Source: Flavobacteriales bacterium
GTDB lineage: Bacteria; Bacteroidota; Bacteroidia; Flavobacteriales_D; Crocinitomicaceae
Reading direction: 5' to 3'
Length of the DNA stretch: 64,000 nucleotides
Assembly: GCA_947454525.1 (NCBI GenBank)
Contig: CANGJM010000001.1
Span: forward strand, 124,001 to 188,000
The position numbers and the translations under genes were made by a program. Below the pieces are notes generated by a model that was not told the origin of the DNA, did no database searches, and saw only the letters and a program-made list of their open reading frames with translations. This document shows positions 43,676-51,809 of this stretch, one piece after another (the stretch's first letter is position 1; every line of letters starts with the position of its first letter).

Positions 43676-44470
43676 CTATGGTTTTAACCAGTTACTTTGT
43701 GGTTTTACAATTAGTCTTGCGTTGTTATATGCCATTTTTAACGTCAAACAAGTCCTTGCTGTATAAGTTGTATCGTTTAATTTATGAATAACTAAAGCTA
43801 AATCAGGATTTGGAGAGCCTGATGTCAGGCATATTGGGAGAAGTAATTGGATTTTACTGTCATAATATTGGGGGACAGCAATTTTATAATTCGTTCTCAC
43901 TTTTTTCTTTACCTCGTCAATTGCTCCAACTAGTTGTCTGCGTAATTCTGCATCGTCAGCCTTTTGAAGATGAGCAGGGAAACGTGCTAAATTGTCTTTA
44001 ATAATATGGTCTAAATCTGGAATTAAGTCACACTGGGGATTAAAAATCAATAATTCAGGTTTGTCAAAAAAGTCTGCAACATCAGGTATAGAATTTGAAA
44101 AATGCCTCAGCACATTGTTGTCACTTTTCTTTAAAAATGCTTTAAAACAAAATGGAGTTGTAAATCCAGGTCTTGGATTTTTATATTCTTCAAAAAACGC
44201 AAAAATATCTTCTAAATTTTCGGTTACAAGTCCTGTATTAAAACAAGCAAATTTGTTGTCAGATGTAAAATGAACCTTTTTTTCTTGAAGTAATTTTCTA
44301 AACGTAAATTCAAGGTAATTTTTTAAGATACCATTGTTTTTTGTGGTAACGTCAGAAAAGTCCCAATCTTCTCTATCTGCAAGGGTGTCTGCTAAGAAAG
44401 TTATTGCTTGGTCGTAATTGGGAAATACTGCGAACTTAAATAGTTCCGAATTGAATTGTGCTTTCGCCAT
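43676..44470 (-). CDS. DUF3825 domain protein
   Basis: 264 aa. It matches the DUF3825 pattern: TLADREDWDFSD, ILKNYLEFTFRKLLQE, FACFNTGLVTENLEDIFAFF and TARTCLTLKMAYNNARLI near the end. DUF3825 domains are often found with OST-HTH/LOTUS or PIN-type proteins, suggesting an RNA-related role, but no such domain is attached here. It stands alone between two repeat copies and is flanked by stem-loops on both sides, like a cassette. Cytoplasmic. Confidence 0.75.
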   Translation of the reverse strand: MAKAQFNSELFKFAVFPNYDQAITFLADTLADREDWDFSDVTTKNNGILKNYLEFTFRKLLQEKKVHFTSDNKFACFNTGLVTENLEDIFAFFEEYKNPRPGFTTPFCFKAFLKKSDNNVLRHFSNSIPDVADFFDKPELLIFNPQCDLIPDLDHIIKDNLARFPAHLQKADDAELRRQLVGAIDEVKKKVRTNYKIAVPQYYDSKIQLLLPICLTSGSPNPDLALVIHKLNDTTYTARTCLTLKMAYNNARLIVKPQSNWLKP

Positions 44471-44497
44471 ATTGATTTATTTTAAAAGAGAGTTTGT

Positions 44498-44537
44498 ATA
44501 AAAAAATAAGAGCCATCAACTTTATCAGGATGGCTCT
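44498..44537 (-). terminator. rho-independent terminator-like hairpin upstream of the DUF3825 gene
   Basis: AGAGCCATC / GATGGCTCT, perfect 9-bp stem with 11-nt loop. Read on the minus strand it is followed by TATTTTTTTAT. It stops read-through from the transposase remnant or acts as an attenuator in the DUF3825 leader. Confidence 0.6.
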
Positions 44538-44806
44538 CTTTATGTTCTTTTGTTTTTATCTAAGTCTTTGCAGATAGACCTGCAACCGTCTATATATAAC
44601 AATATGGTACAAATGTATGCACTATTTTGGTAAAAACAAGATTTTCTACTCATTTTTTGTTTGTCGTTGAAACCTATTAGTCGTCCATAGCATTACGCAC
44701 AACGTCAGTTCGTCTAAAAACCAACTTGTGTTTTAAACACCAACTATTTTTTTGATAAATACAACTGTTTAAGAACTTGTTTTACCAAAAAGATTTGTAG
44801 TAATCT

Positions 44807-45290
44807 TTACTTTAAAATACTATGAAACGCCCTAAAATAGCTGCTCAGAATTAGAAAAGGTAAGCTAAATTCTTTCAGGAATTTTTTAAGTGCATTTTGG
44901 TCGATTAAATTGCCTATTCTAGGCAAATTGTAAGCCGTGAAGTTCAAACCAACATCTGCTGTGGCATTTTTGATTGACTTCTTTGTCATGGTATAATTGA
45001 AATCTCATTGACGTTTAATTGCTCCAAAAGAGTTTTCTACGATTGCCTGACGTTGTCGATATGTTTCCGCTAAGTGTTATTTGTTAGAATAAATTAGATC
45101 CATGCGCTCCGAACGTTCTATGAAACGACCTGTTTTGTAAAAGGCTTTTATGTTGTAAAGTTTCACTCAATAGATTGTTTTTCCACTTGCATTGTTCTAC
45201 CAGTGACCGTTTGTAATGAGCAACTCTCCTGAGGAAAAGGTGTATTCATCGCTTGCTTTGTTGTACTGAAAATGTTCAATATCAAAGGAG
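44807..45290 (-). pseudogene. decayed IS1182-type transposase fragment
   Basis: Minus-strand fragments read, in order and in changing frames with stops, KASDEYTFSSGELLITNGHW, GRFIERSEHMDLIYSNK, YRQRQAIVENSFGAIKRQ and then TKKSIKNATADVGLNFTAYNLPRIGNLID. This series matches the C-terminal third of IS1182-family transposases (the VEHxFGTIKRQWG block). Frameshifts and stops show it is dead; the N-terminal part is absent. The last 60 codons are still open (44807-44989). Confidence 0.7.
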
Positions 45291-45335
45291 ATAACTGGAG
45301 CATAGCTCGGGGAAAACAGCCATATTGACCGCATA

Positions 45336-45368
45336 ATGTTCATTTATTCATTTGTTCAATGTTCACCG
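45336..45368 (+). repeat. 33-bp dispersed repeat, copy 3
   Basis: Same 33-bp sequence as 43211-43243, with about 60 bp of further similarity downstream. Together with copy 2 it brackets the DUF3825 gene and the transposase remnant. Confidence 0.85.
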
Positions 45369-45471
45369 GGGTACTTTTTTGAAGAAATGAGTGAGGTAGG
45401 AATCGGAAAATATCGATAAGAAAAAACAACTTTTAAAAATTTATTTTAACTTCGTTTTGTCGTTCTTTTTT

Positions 45472-45531
45472 GTTGCTTATCTGTTGCTCAAAGAAGCCGA
45501 AATCTGATGAGTTGTTGCTCATTTGTTGCTC
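45472..45531. repeat. right-end integrase arm-type repeats (GTTGCTC pairs)
   Basis: GTTGCTT at 45472 and GTTGCTC at 45483, then GTTGCTC at 45514 and 45525. Each pair has the 11-bp period seen at 10121-10165. Seven-mer plus flanking TT and CATTT are shared. Confidence 0.5.
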
Positions 45532-45541
45532 GCGAAAATGA

Positions 45542-45564
45542 CAAAAACCTTATTAATAAAGGGA
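45542..45564 (-). terminator. terminator of the small membrane-protein gene and possible right attachment core
   Basis: Minus-strand CCCTTTATTAATAAGG followed by TTTTTG, after the gene at 45630. Similar in layout to the left hairpin at 10042-10067. Confidence 0.45.
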
Positions 45565-45629
45565 TTCAGTCTTTATCTTTTATTATCAGTTCCTGTATCG
45601 GGAAGTAGCACCCGCTAAATCCCTCTTTT

Positions 45630-45827
45630 TTAAGAACGCATTTTTTTCACCCAAAGCATCATCACGTAAACCAGTGATACGGCGAACAATCCAAGAATGA
45701 AACCTTTGTAGGTTAGAAAAAATTCGGAAAAAGTGGACCCGAGGTACAAATAAGCAGCAGCAATACACACTTTGAACGGAATAAACTCTGCATTCGTCCA
45801 TGACATTTTTTTGTTTAAGAAACTCAT
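45630..45827 (-). CDS. small membrane protein
   Basis: 65 aa with two hydrophobic segments (FKVCIAAAYLYLGSTF and FILGLFAVSLVYVMMLWV) and a basic end. No named family. A longer reading frame of 97 codons overlaps in another frame, but its composition is not protein-like. If the island is removed, this gene would be convergent with mnmE, the configuration expected for a shared terminator used as integration target. Confidence 0.6.
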   Translation of the reverse strand: MSFLNKKMSWTNAEFIPFKVCIAAAYLYLGSTFSEFFLTYKGFILGLFAVSLVYVMMLWVKKMRS

Positions 45828-45910
45828 ACTCTGGAAATTTAAAGATTAGGTTAAAGATAGACCTATTCCTTTTCCGCAAAAATGACTTTTCTCAGGTTTT
45901 GGCTTGAAAG

Positions 45911-46924
45911 TTATTCGAGTAAACTGAGGGTCTTTTCTGTCAATTGATTTTTGTATTTCAATAAATCATCTAGGTGTTCAAGTGGGAAATCTCCATTATC
46001 AATGATGATTTTCTTTGAGTTATCTGTGAATTTCAATTGACAGATAATTTTGCGTTGATTGTCATCGATGAGGATATTGAAGGTTCCTTTCTGATCTCGA
46101 TAACCAATGCGTTCATTCGGAATCTTCTTGTTTTGGATTAGTAGTGTACGAATGGTATGATACGCTTGAATTTCTTCATCTGTGGTAATAATTCCTGCAG
46201 ATTTGGAATTCGATTTAATCTCGTGAAGAATGATTTTGTCTGTCAAGGACTTGAATAGCGAAGAGTTCATAAGTGCCTTCATGGATTCTTCATTGTACTT
46301 GGTTTTGAAGCTCATGTTTTTATGAATGAGTTTCAATAATTCCTTGCTCGGATTGGTCATTTCCTTGAAGAAGGTATGTTCGAAATTATCGATAAACACC
46401 AATTCCTGGGCTTTCGAAATGATCTCTTGTACTTTAATCAAGCGTGCGTCGAAATCGAGTAATTCTTCGACATCTCGGTCCGTATAATTTTCAATATCGA
46501 ACACAAAAAACGGTTTCGCATCCATGGTATTCGGCAAAGCAACATCGGAGTAAAAGCGGTATTCTTTTCCATTTGTCAGAATGGCAATGCGTGAATTCTT
46601 CGCATGTTGAAAGTAGCCACTCAATTGTCCGGCTTCTTTGTCTGTCAGTTTGCTTGACAACTTTTTACATTCAATGATAATGAGGTCTTTTTTCGTCAAT
46701 TGAATCGCATAATCGACTTTGTGACTCACTCGATCTCCAAAGTCTGCTTCATATTCTGGAATGAGTTGGTCGTGTGCGTAGTTCAGCAAACTAAAAAATG
46801 GGTCTATTAAAAACTTCTTGGTTTGCGCCTCGTTCTGACAGTTTTCACATTTCTGCGCGAAGTTGAAATTTTCTAAAGCCTTTTTTAGAAAGGTAAATGC
46901 TTGTTTGCGATTGACTGTTGACAT
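45911..46924 (-). CDS. type I/IV restriction enzyme-like protein (HsdR N-terminal nuclease domain)
   Basis: 337 aa. Residues 30-135 show an HSDR_N-type PD-(D/E)xK domain: DQLIPEYEADFGDRVSHKVDYAI, then LIIIECKKL (Glu-x-Lys) and GQLSGYFQ. The C-terminal 140 residues form the domain common in proteins annotated as predicted type IV restriction endonucleases (TTDEEIQAYHTIRTLL). No methylase or helicase gene is adjacent. It lies outside the putative right end of the island. It starts 18 bp after the T9SS gene stop on the same strand. Confidence 0.75.
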   Translation of the reverse strand: MSTVNRKQAFTFLKKALENFNFAQKCENCQNEAQTKKFLIDPFFSLLNYAHDQLIPEYEADFGDRVSHKVDYAIQLTKKDLIIIECKKLSSKLTDKEAGQLSGYFQHAKNSRIAILTNGKEYRFYSDVALPNTMDAKPFFVFDIENYTDRDVEELLDFDARLIKVQEIISKAQELVFIDNFEHTFFKEMTNPSKELLKLIHKNMSFKTKYNEESMKALMNSSLFKSLTDKIILHEIKSNSKSAGIITTDEEIQAYHTIRTLLIQNKKIPNERIGYRDQKGTFNILIDDNQRKIICQLKFTDNSKKIIIDNGDFPLEHLDDLLKYKNQLTEKTLSLLE

Positions 46925-46941
46925 GGTATTGTGTTGCTTGT

Positions 46942-49098
46942 TTAATTTTTAACCAGTTGGAATACTCCAAGACCTTCAAGAGTAATAAAATAGGTGCCTG
47001 ATGTGAAATGATGGAGATCAATTGTTTTTTCAAGTGAAATCAATTCGTCACTCATCAGAATTCTCCCTTGCATATCACTTATGTAAAGATGAATTGGCTC
47101 ATTCACTTGATTCAATTGAATCATGATTTTACCATTAGTCGGATTAGGTGCAATTTGGACTTCACGATTATCCAGTTCATTCAATCCAATGGTGTTAACA
47201 TTCGCACATTCTGAAGTGTCGGAGCCACATGAGTTGGTTACCACGACATAATAAAGTGAATTCTGAATGGCTGTAAATGTTGGATTTACAGCACCTGCAA
47301 TGGGTAAATTATCCGAGCAAAAAACCCATTGATAACTAACATTGTTTTGAATTTGTGTAGATAATTCTACATCATTTGATAATGTTACAATTGGTGTTAA
47401 AGGTGCTTGATTAATTGTTAAATTAATGACATATGAGGTGTCACATCCGTTAGGATCATTAAGCAGACAATTATAACTTCCTGTTGAGGTGTATACTTGC
47501 CCATTAGGGGCAGTATATGAAGTACAACATGTTGTATCAATTGTTCCATTGAAAGGGGAACATTCATTTAGTTTATGGATAAAAACGTCTGTTGCGTTAG
47601 CTGATCCAGTGGTGGTCAAAAGATAATCCAATGAACTTGGATCAAAATCAACAGTATGTGAAAAAGCTGCAGTAATGTAAATCGAATTATTTTTAACATC
47701 AATACATTTTCCACCAATGAATCCAGTCCCTCCTGAATTAGCAGTCCAACAGTAAAATACTTCATTTAAATTGATTGAACGCTCAACTCTTATTGCCCAT
47801 AATAAATCTCCATTCGAACCGTATTTCACTAAAAATGTTCCATTTTCATCTGCTAAAAAGTACGAGTTAGGTCCATTATCGAAATCTACTGTACTTCCAT
47901 TACTTTCAATATAACCTACTACGTAAATGTTATTGGATTCATCGCTTGTTATACTGGAACCGGACTCGGCTCCATTTGAGTTCCCTCCAATTGTTTTGGC
48001 CCATAAAAATTCCCCATTTGAGTTTAATTTTAGTATTAAACAATCTGTGGCCCCATTACTTGTAACGTTGTAAACATTCAAACCGGGATCAACATCCATT
48101 GTCCCATAGAAAAAACCTGTAACTGTAACATCATTGTTGTTGTCAATGGTTAATGAAAGTAACTCTGCATTTGATATACTACTTGTGAATGACTTTGCCC
48201 AAATTAAATCTCCAGCACTATTAAGTTTTCTAATGAAAGTTGAATAATATGTGAATCCCCCGGTTAAATTTAAAACACCAATATTAGGATCAATATCTAT
48301 AATTCCGCCAAAACGGCCAATTTGATAAATGTTATCATTAGAATCTATTGAGGTATAAGCAATATCGTCACTGTAATCCCCGTTAATTTTAGCCCAAATA
48401 AAATCCCCTGAACTATTGAGTTTTAATGTGAAAAAATCTGAGGAGAAACCAAATGAACCATTACTATATGGTTGAACTGGTGTTAAGGTAAATATTGCTG
48501 TTCCAGGGTCAAAATCAATTGCACCACAAAACTGACCGGAAATTACAACATCATTATTGCTTAATATTGCAATAGATCGTCCAGTATCATTGTTGTTTCC
48601 GCCAATAGACTTTGCCCAAATTAAAGATCCATTATTGGTGTATTTTGCAACAAAACAATCTGCATAGCCGTTGCTGTTTAAAATGTAGCTGTTATTGCTC
48701 GGATCAAAATCTCCAGCACCTCCAAATTGACCAGTAATTAGAATATCATTATTGTGATCTAAACATATTTCGGCAGCATTATCATCATCTGCGCTAGTAG
48801 TTAAACCAACCCCTCCGATTTGAATAGCCCAAACAAATTGCCCCGTATTATCAAGTTTTTGAATGAATATATCTTCAGTGCCTACCGGAGTTAAGTTGAA
48901 AACACCAATACCTGGATTAAAATCAGTTTGACTTGTGAATGAACCAATGGAATATGAATTACCTAAATCATCTACCACCACTCCAGTACCAATATCATAA
49001 CCGTTACCACTATTAGCAACTGCCCAATCAAGGGTTGGAACTTGTGTATAAAAAAGTGAAAAATTGATTAGAATAAAAAAGGTGATTAAAAGCTTCAT
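46942..49098 (-). CDS. T9SS-exported protein with SBBP-like beta-propeller repeats
   Basis: 718 aa with a signal peptide (LITFFILINFSLFYTQ). About eight repeats of roughly 55-60 residues follow the pattern GDFIWAK(S/T)IGG...DVVISGQF.G..DFDPG (about 25-510), as in SBBP/delta-60-type propeller proteins. A Cys-containing link (CSPFNGTIDTTCC) leads to an Ig-like segment (VTLSNDVELSTQIQNNVSY, about 570-640) and a type A sorting domain (VQIAPNPTNGKIMIQL ... FTSGTYFITL). Secreted or cell-surface. A TAGATTTG promoter element lies about 20 bp before the start. Confidence 0.85.
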   Translation of the reverse strand: MKLLITFFILINFSLFYTQVPTLDWAVANSGNGYDIGTGVVVDDLGNSYSIGSFTSQTDFNPGIGVFNLTPVGTEDIFIQKLDNTGQFVWAIQIGGVGLTTSADDDNAAEICLDHNNDILITGQFGGAGDFDPSNNSYILNSNGYADCFVAKYTNNGSLIWAKSIGGNNNDTGRSIAILSNNDVVISGQFCGAIDFDPGTAIFTLTPVQPYSNGSFGFSSDFFTLKLNSSGDFIWAKINGDYSDDIAYTSIDSNDNIYQIGRFGGIIDIDPNIGVLNLTGGFTYYSTFIRKLNSAGDLIWAKSFTSSISNAELLSLTIDNNNDVTVTGFFYGTMDVDPGLNVYNVTSNGATDCLILKLNSNGEFLWAKTIGGNSNGAESGSSITSDESNNIYVVGYIESNGSTVDFDNGPNSYFLADENGTFLVKYGSNGDLLWAIRVERSINLNEVFYCWTANSGGTGFIGGKCIDVKNNSIYITAAFSHTVDFDPSSLDYLLTTTGSANATDVFIHKLNECSPFNGTIDTTCCTSYTAPNGQVYTSTGSYNCLLNDPNGCDTSYVINLTINQAPLTPIVTLSNDVELSTQIQNNVSYQWVFCSDNLPIAGAVNPTFTAIQNSLYYVVVTNSCGSDTSECANVNTIGLNELDNREVQIAPNPTNGKIMIQLNQVNEPIHLYISDMQGRILMSDELISLEKTIDLHHFTSGTYFITLEGLGVFQLVKN

Positions 49099-49212
49099 AA
49101 TTTCGTATCTCTAACAAATCTACAATAAAAGTAAAATAAAACAACCGAAAGTGTGCAATAAAACAACCTATTTTATAGGTGTGTGTTTCACAGCATTGCG
49201 GAATTTTGCTTC

Positions 49213-49503
49213 ATGGAAGAATTCAATATTGGTGCACAGATTAAAGCTGTTTTGGAGTCCAGGGGGATGTCTGTGACGGAGTTTGCCAAGCGCATCAATA
49301 AATCCAGAGAGAATTGCTATTCCATTTTTGCCAGAAAGACCATCGATACCGGTTTGCTGCAAACCATCAGCACCGTTCTAGGTCATGATTTCTTCATGCA
49401 ATTCAGTTCTTCCTACCAACAAATGTCCGAAGAAACGCAAAAACTGCGCGACGAAAATACCATCCTCAAAGAATACTATTCGCTTCTGAAAGGGAAGGAG
49501 TGA
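49213..49503 (+). CDS. XRE-family HTH regulator
   Basis: 96 aa. The HTH_3 domain (about 5-60: IGAQIKAVLESRGMSVTEFA, NKSRENCYSIFARKTID) is followed by a coiled C-terminus (SEETQKLRDENTILKEY). Start at the ATG 49213 rather than upstream in-frame codons. An inverted repeat ACCTAT-TTT-ATAGGT lies 33-47 bp upstream (49166-49180), a candidate operator for autoregulation. It is divergent from the T9SS gene, which it may also control. Confidence 0.75.
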   Translation: MEEFNIGAQIKAVLESRGMSVTEFAKRINKSRENCYSIFARKTIDTGLLQTISTVLGHDFFMQFSSSYQQMSEETQKLRDENTILKEYYSLLKGKE

Positions 49504-49508
49504 GGGGT

Positions 49509-50267
49509 TTAATGCAACTGTCCTTCTATTGCTTTATCTAACTTGTCTATAGATCCCGGTTCTAGACCTGTTGCTTTATAGACAACTTGACCTTGTCGAT
49601 TAAGGATGAAGTGTGTTGGATATCCTTGAATTCCTAATTCAATGGTTTGCTGTTCTGCGATGCTAAGAATCGTGTAATTGAAATCTGTTTTTTTTAAGAA
49701 GTCCTTCAATTGATCCGGTTTGTTTAAAGCGATGGCTAAAAATTCCACGTCGTAATCTTTGTATTTTTCGACTAACTTATTCAAATCCGGAATCTCCATC
49801 TTACAAGGCTTACATTCAATGAACCAAAAGTTGATGACCGTGATTTTTTCCTTTTTGGGATTGAAATCGGACAATTGAACTTCTTTGTTTTTTATGGTGC
49901 GCAACGGAAGACTGCCAGGAATGGACTCGTTTGCTAAATCAACTCTCTCCATGGGGGCACTCATCCGCATCATCATCCCTTTTTCCTGCTCAGATGCCGT
50001 ACGAAGAACGAACGCTTTGACCTCTTTTCGGTCATTGATAAATGGCTCAGGAATGAGGTTGCCTGACCCTAAATAAAAGTCGAGGCTATCCGCAGGAATC
50101 TGACGACCAGTTGAAAGACATACCGGAATGGATTTACCATCTAACATTAGTGGTTGTGAAAAGTCCAAATCAGTCGGTTGGGCTTTGTGTAATTTAGATA
50201 GGTCTACCTGCGCAACGATTAATCCATGGATTAAGCAAATAGAGAATAACAGGATGGTTTTAAACAT
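49509..50267 (-). CDS. TlpA-family thioredoxin-like protein
   Basis: 252 aa with a signal peptide (LFSICLIHGLIVAQ). C-terminal thioredoxin fold with INFWFIECKPCKMEIP, active-site Cys152 and Cys155, and the cis-Pro region IQGYPTHFIL. TlpA/ResA-like proteins handle disulfides in the periplasm. The N-terminal 110 residues are a Bacteroidota-specific extension. The upstream gene on the same strand is an outer-membrane protein, 10 bp away. Confidence 0.85.
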   Translation of the reverse strand: MFKTILLFSICLIHGLIVAQVDLSKLHKAQPTDLDFSQPLMLDGKSIPVCLSTGRQIPADSLDFYLGSGNLIPEPFINDRKEVKAFVLRTASEQEKGMMMRMSAPMERVDLANESIPGSLPLRTIKNKEVQLSDFNPKKEKITVINFWFIECKPCKMEIPDLNKLVEKYKDYDVEFLAIALNKPDQLKDFLKKTDFNYTILSIAEQQTIELGIQGYPTHFILNRQGQVVYKATGLEPGSIDKLDKAIEGQLH

Positions 50268-50277
50268 GCTGAAAAAG

Positions 50278-51150
50278 TTAAAAATTAAAGGTCAAACTCA
50301 ACTTCGCTCCTGCTTGTGAGTAGTTGAATTGGGGTCCTGCTGAACCCAACGGCAATGGTGTGACTGTTTGTTGTAGCACCATGTTTTTAAAGAAACAAAA
50401 TTCAAGGTTCCAAGAATGCTTGTTGTTGCCAATAAAGGAAAAACCATGTCCGAACTCGAGTCCGATGGAACTCATGTTGATGTCGAATCTTTCTTGAATG
50501 TTGTTCGTCATGGGAGGCATCGTTAAATCCTGAACATCTACCCAATCTTCTGAACTACGCACGCCGTAATTCAAGCGAATCGGAATGTATTTAGCGACAT
50601 TGGATTTCATGCCGTCATATTGGAATTGATAATTGGCTCCAATGGAATAAAAATGATCTAGTCCAGAAAGTAACTTCACATCTGCTCGGAGTCCAACAAA
50701 GTGCTGACGACTCAAGTATTTTCCTGCTCCGACAGTCATGCACAGCGGCAAGTCGAAAAAGTATCCATTTCCTGATGACCATAAGTAATAATCGTCGGGA
50801 ACGAATCCGTTATCAGTTCCTGCAGCAAATTGTGTGAGTCCCAGCATAAAGGAAAATTCATCTGTTTTTCTTGGACGCACAAGCGTATCGCGTATGCGTT
50901 TGTTATACGTGACATTCTCTTCGAAATAATCGTACATCTCACGGGAAAGGGAATAATTTCGGTTGTAGTTGTCGCGAAAGGTCAAATCTCCATCCTTCTG
51001 ATTGAATTCGATGATTTCACCATACAGTACTTTTCCTGTTTTCAAATGGACAATGTCATATACGACCACTTGTTTTGGTTTCGTTTGTGCAAAGGAGCTC
51101 GTTTGCTGTAAACAAAGGCCGAGTGTCAAAAGGAGGATGTTTCGTAACAT
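50278..51150 (-). CDS. outer-membrane beta-barrel-like protein
   Basis: 290 aa with a signal peptide (LLLTLGLCLQQTSSFAQ). The first 70 residues (VVVYDIVHLKTGKVLYGEII ... LTFRDNYNR) look like a small SH3-like module. The rest is beta-strand-rich with alternating residues and ends in Phe (GAKLSLTFNF), the outer-membrane targeting signature. No named family. Probably co-transcribed with the TlpA-like gene. Confidence 0.7.
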   Translation of the reverse strand: MLRNILLLTLGLCLQQTSSFAQTKPKQVVVYDIVHLKTGKVLYGEIIEFNQKDGDLTFRDNYNRNYSLSREMYDYFEENVTYNKRIRDTLVRPRKTDEFSFMLGLTQFAAGTDNGFVPDDYYLWSSGNGYFFDLPLCMTVGAGKYLSRQHFVGLRADVKLLSGLDHFYSIGANYQFQYDGMKSNVAKYIPIRLNYGVRSSEDWVDVQDLTMPPMTNNIQERFDINMSSIGLEFGHGFSFIGNNKHSWNLEFCFFKNMVLQQTVTPLPLGSAGPQFNYSQAGAKLSLTFNF

Positions 51151-51215
51151 ATGTGCTGATAATTTGCCCTAAAAATAAGTCAAATCTGTGAATTTTCCAT
51201 TACTTGAGGAATCCC

Positions 51216-51223
51216 TACCTTTG
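51216..51223 (+). promoter_or_regulatory. -7 promoter element TACCTTTG of yigZ
   Basis: Ends 4 nt before the GTG start at 51228. Confidence 0.55.
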
Positions 51224-51227
51224 CAGC

Positions 51228-51809
51228 GTGTCAAAATACCTCAGCATAGCGAAGATCAGCGAAGGATTCTACAAGGAAAAAGGATCCAAGTTTTTTGCAT
51301 TCGCAGTGCCCTGTAAAACGGAAGAGGAAGTCAAGGCGTTTATTCAAGCCAAACGAAAGGAACACCATCAGGCTGTTCATGTCTGCTCCGCTTTTCGCTT
51401 GGGAAGTGACAAGAAATTGTACCGTTCGAGTGACGATGGGGAACCTTCGAATTCCGCCGGACCTCCCATATTGGGACAAATTCAATCCTTTGATTTGAGC
51501 AATGTGCTCATTGCAGTCGTGCGTTATTACGGTGGAACAAATTTAGGCGTCGGTGGACTCATCACGGCATATCGCTCAGCAGCAAAAGATGCCTTGGAAC
51601 AAGCAGAAATCATCGAATGTGAAGAGGAAGTGGTGTGGGAATTACAGTTTTCTTATTCGGATATGCCTGGCGTTATGAAAACCTTAAAAGCGTATCCATG
51701 TACTATTGTAAGCCAAGAATTAGCCGAAAACGGACACATTATGGTGAGTATTCCATTGTCTCAAGAACGACTGATGTCTGAACTGATAGAGTTTAGAATC
51801 AATCCTTAA
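51228..51809 (+). CDS. yigZ: YigZ/IMPACT family protein
   Basis: 193 aa. N-terminal UPF0029/IMPACT domain: EGFYKEKGSKFFAFA, the HHQAVHVCSAF block, YRSSDDGEPSNSAGPPIL and AVVRYYGGTNLGVGGL, all diagnostic. The C-terminal DUF1949 domain (YSDMPGVMKTLK) is shortened. Proposed role in translation-related control; molecular function unsettled. Start: GTG 51228, placed directly after the -7 element; a TTG at 51204 is also in frame. The 3-prime end overlaps the next convergent gene by 11 bp. Confidence 0.9.
   Translation: MSKYLSIAKISEGFYKEKGSKFFAFAVPCKTEEEVKAFIQAKRKEHHQAVHVCSAFRLGSDKKLYRSSDDGEPSNSAGPPILGQIQSFDLSNVLIAVVRYYGGTNLGVGGLITAYRSAAKDALEQAEIIECEEEVVWELQFSYSDMPGVMKTLKAYPCTIVSQELAENGHIMVSIPLSQERLMSELIEFRINP

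Larger units (their letters stand above)
10042..45565. mobile_element. putative integrative element / genomic island with defence and T9SS cargo
   Basis: Seen: a tyrosine recombinase, excisionase-like HTH genes and a DUF3987 gene at the left end; a decayed transposase at the right end; paired GTTGCTC repeats with 11-bp spacing only near both ends; mostly defence-type and orphan genes between; ordinary chromosomal genes outside. Inference: the ends lie in the mnmE terminator and in the terminator of the small convergent gene at 45630. The terminal hairpins are similar but not identical (16 of 23 positions in a hand alignment), so the boundaries are approximate, and the island may be an accretion of more than one element. 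Confidence 0.5.

Noticed and set aside
13727-45368. Repeats considered as a CRISPR array
   Set aside because: Only three copies, tens of kb apart and in both orientations, no spacers and no cas genes.
45586-45879. 97-codon frame overlapping the small membrane protein
   Set aside because: The 65-aa frame at 45630-45827 has a clear membrane-protein pattern, while this one has an irregular Cys/Arg-rich sequence and runs into the terminator region.
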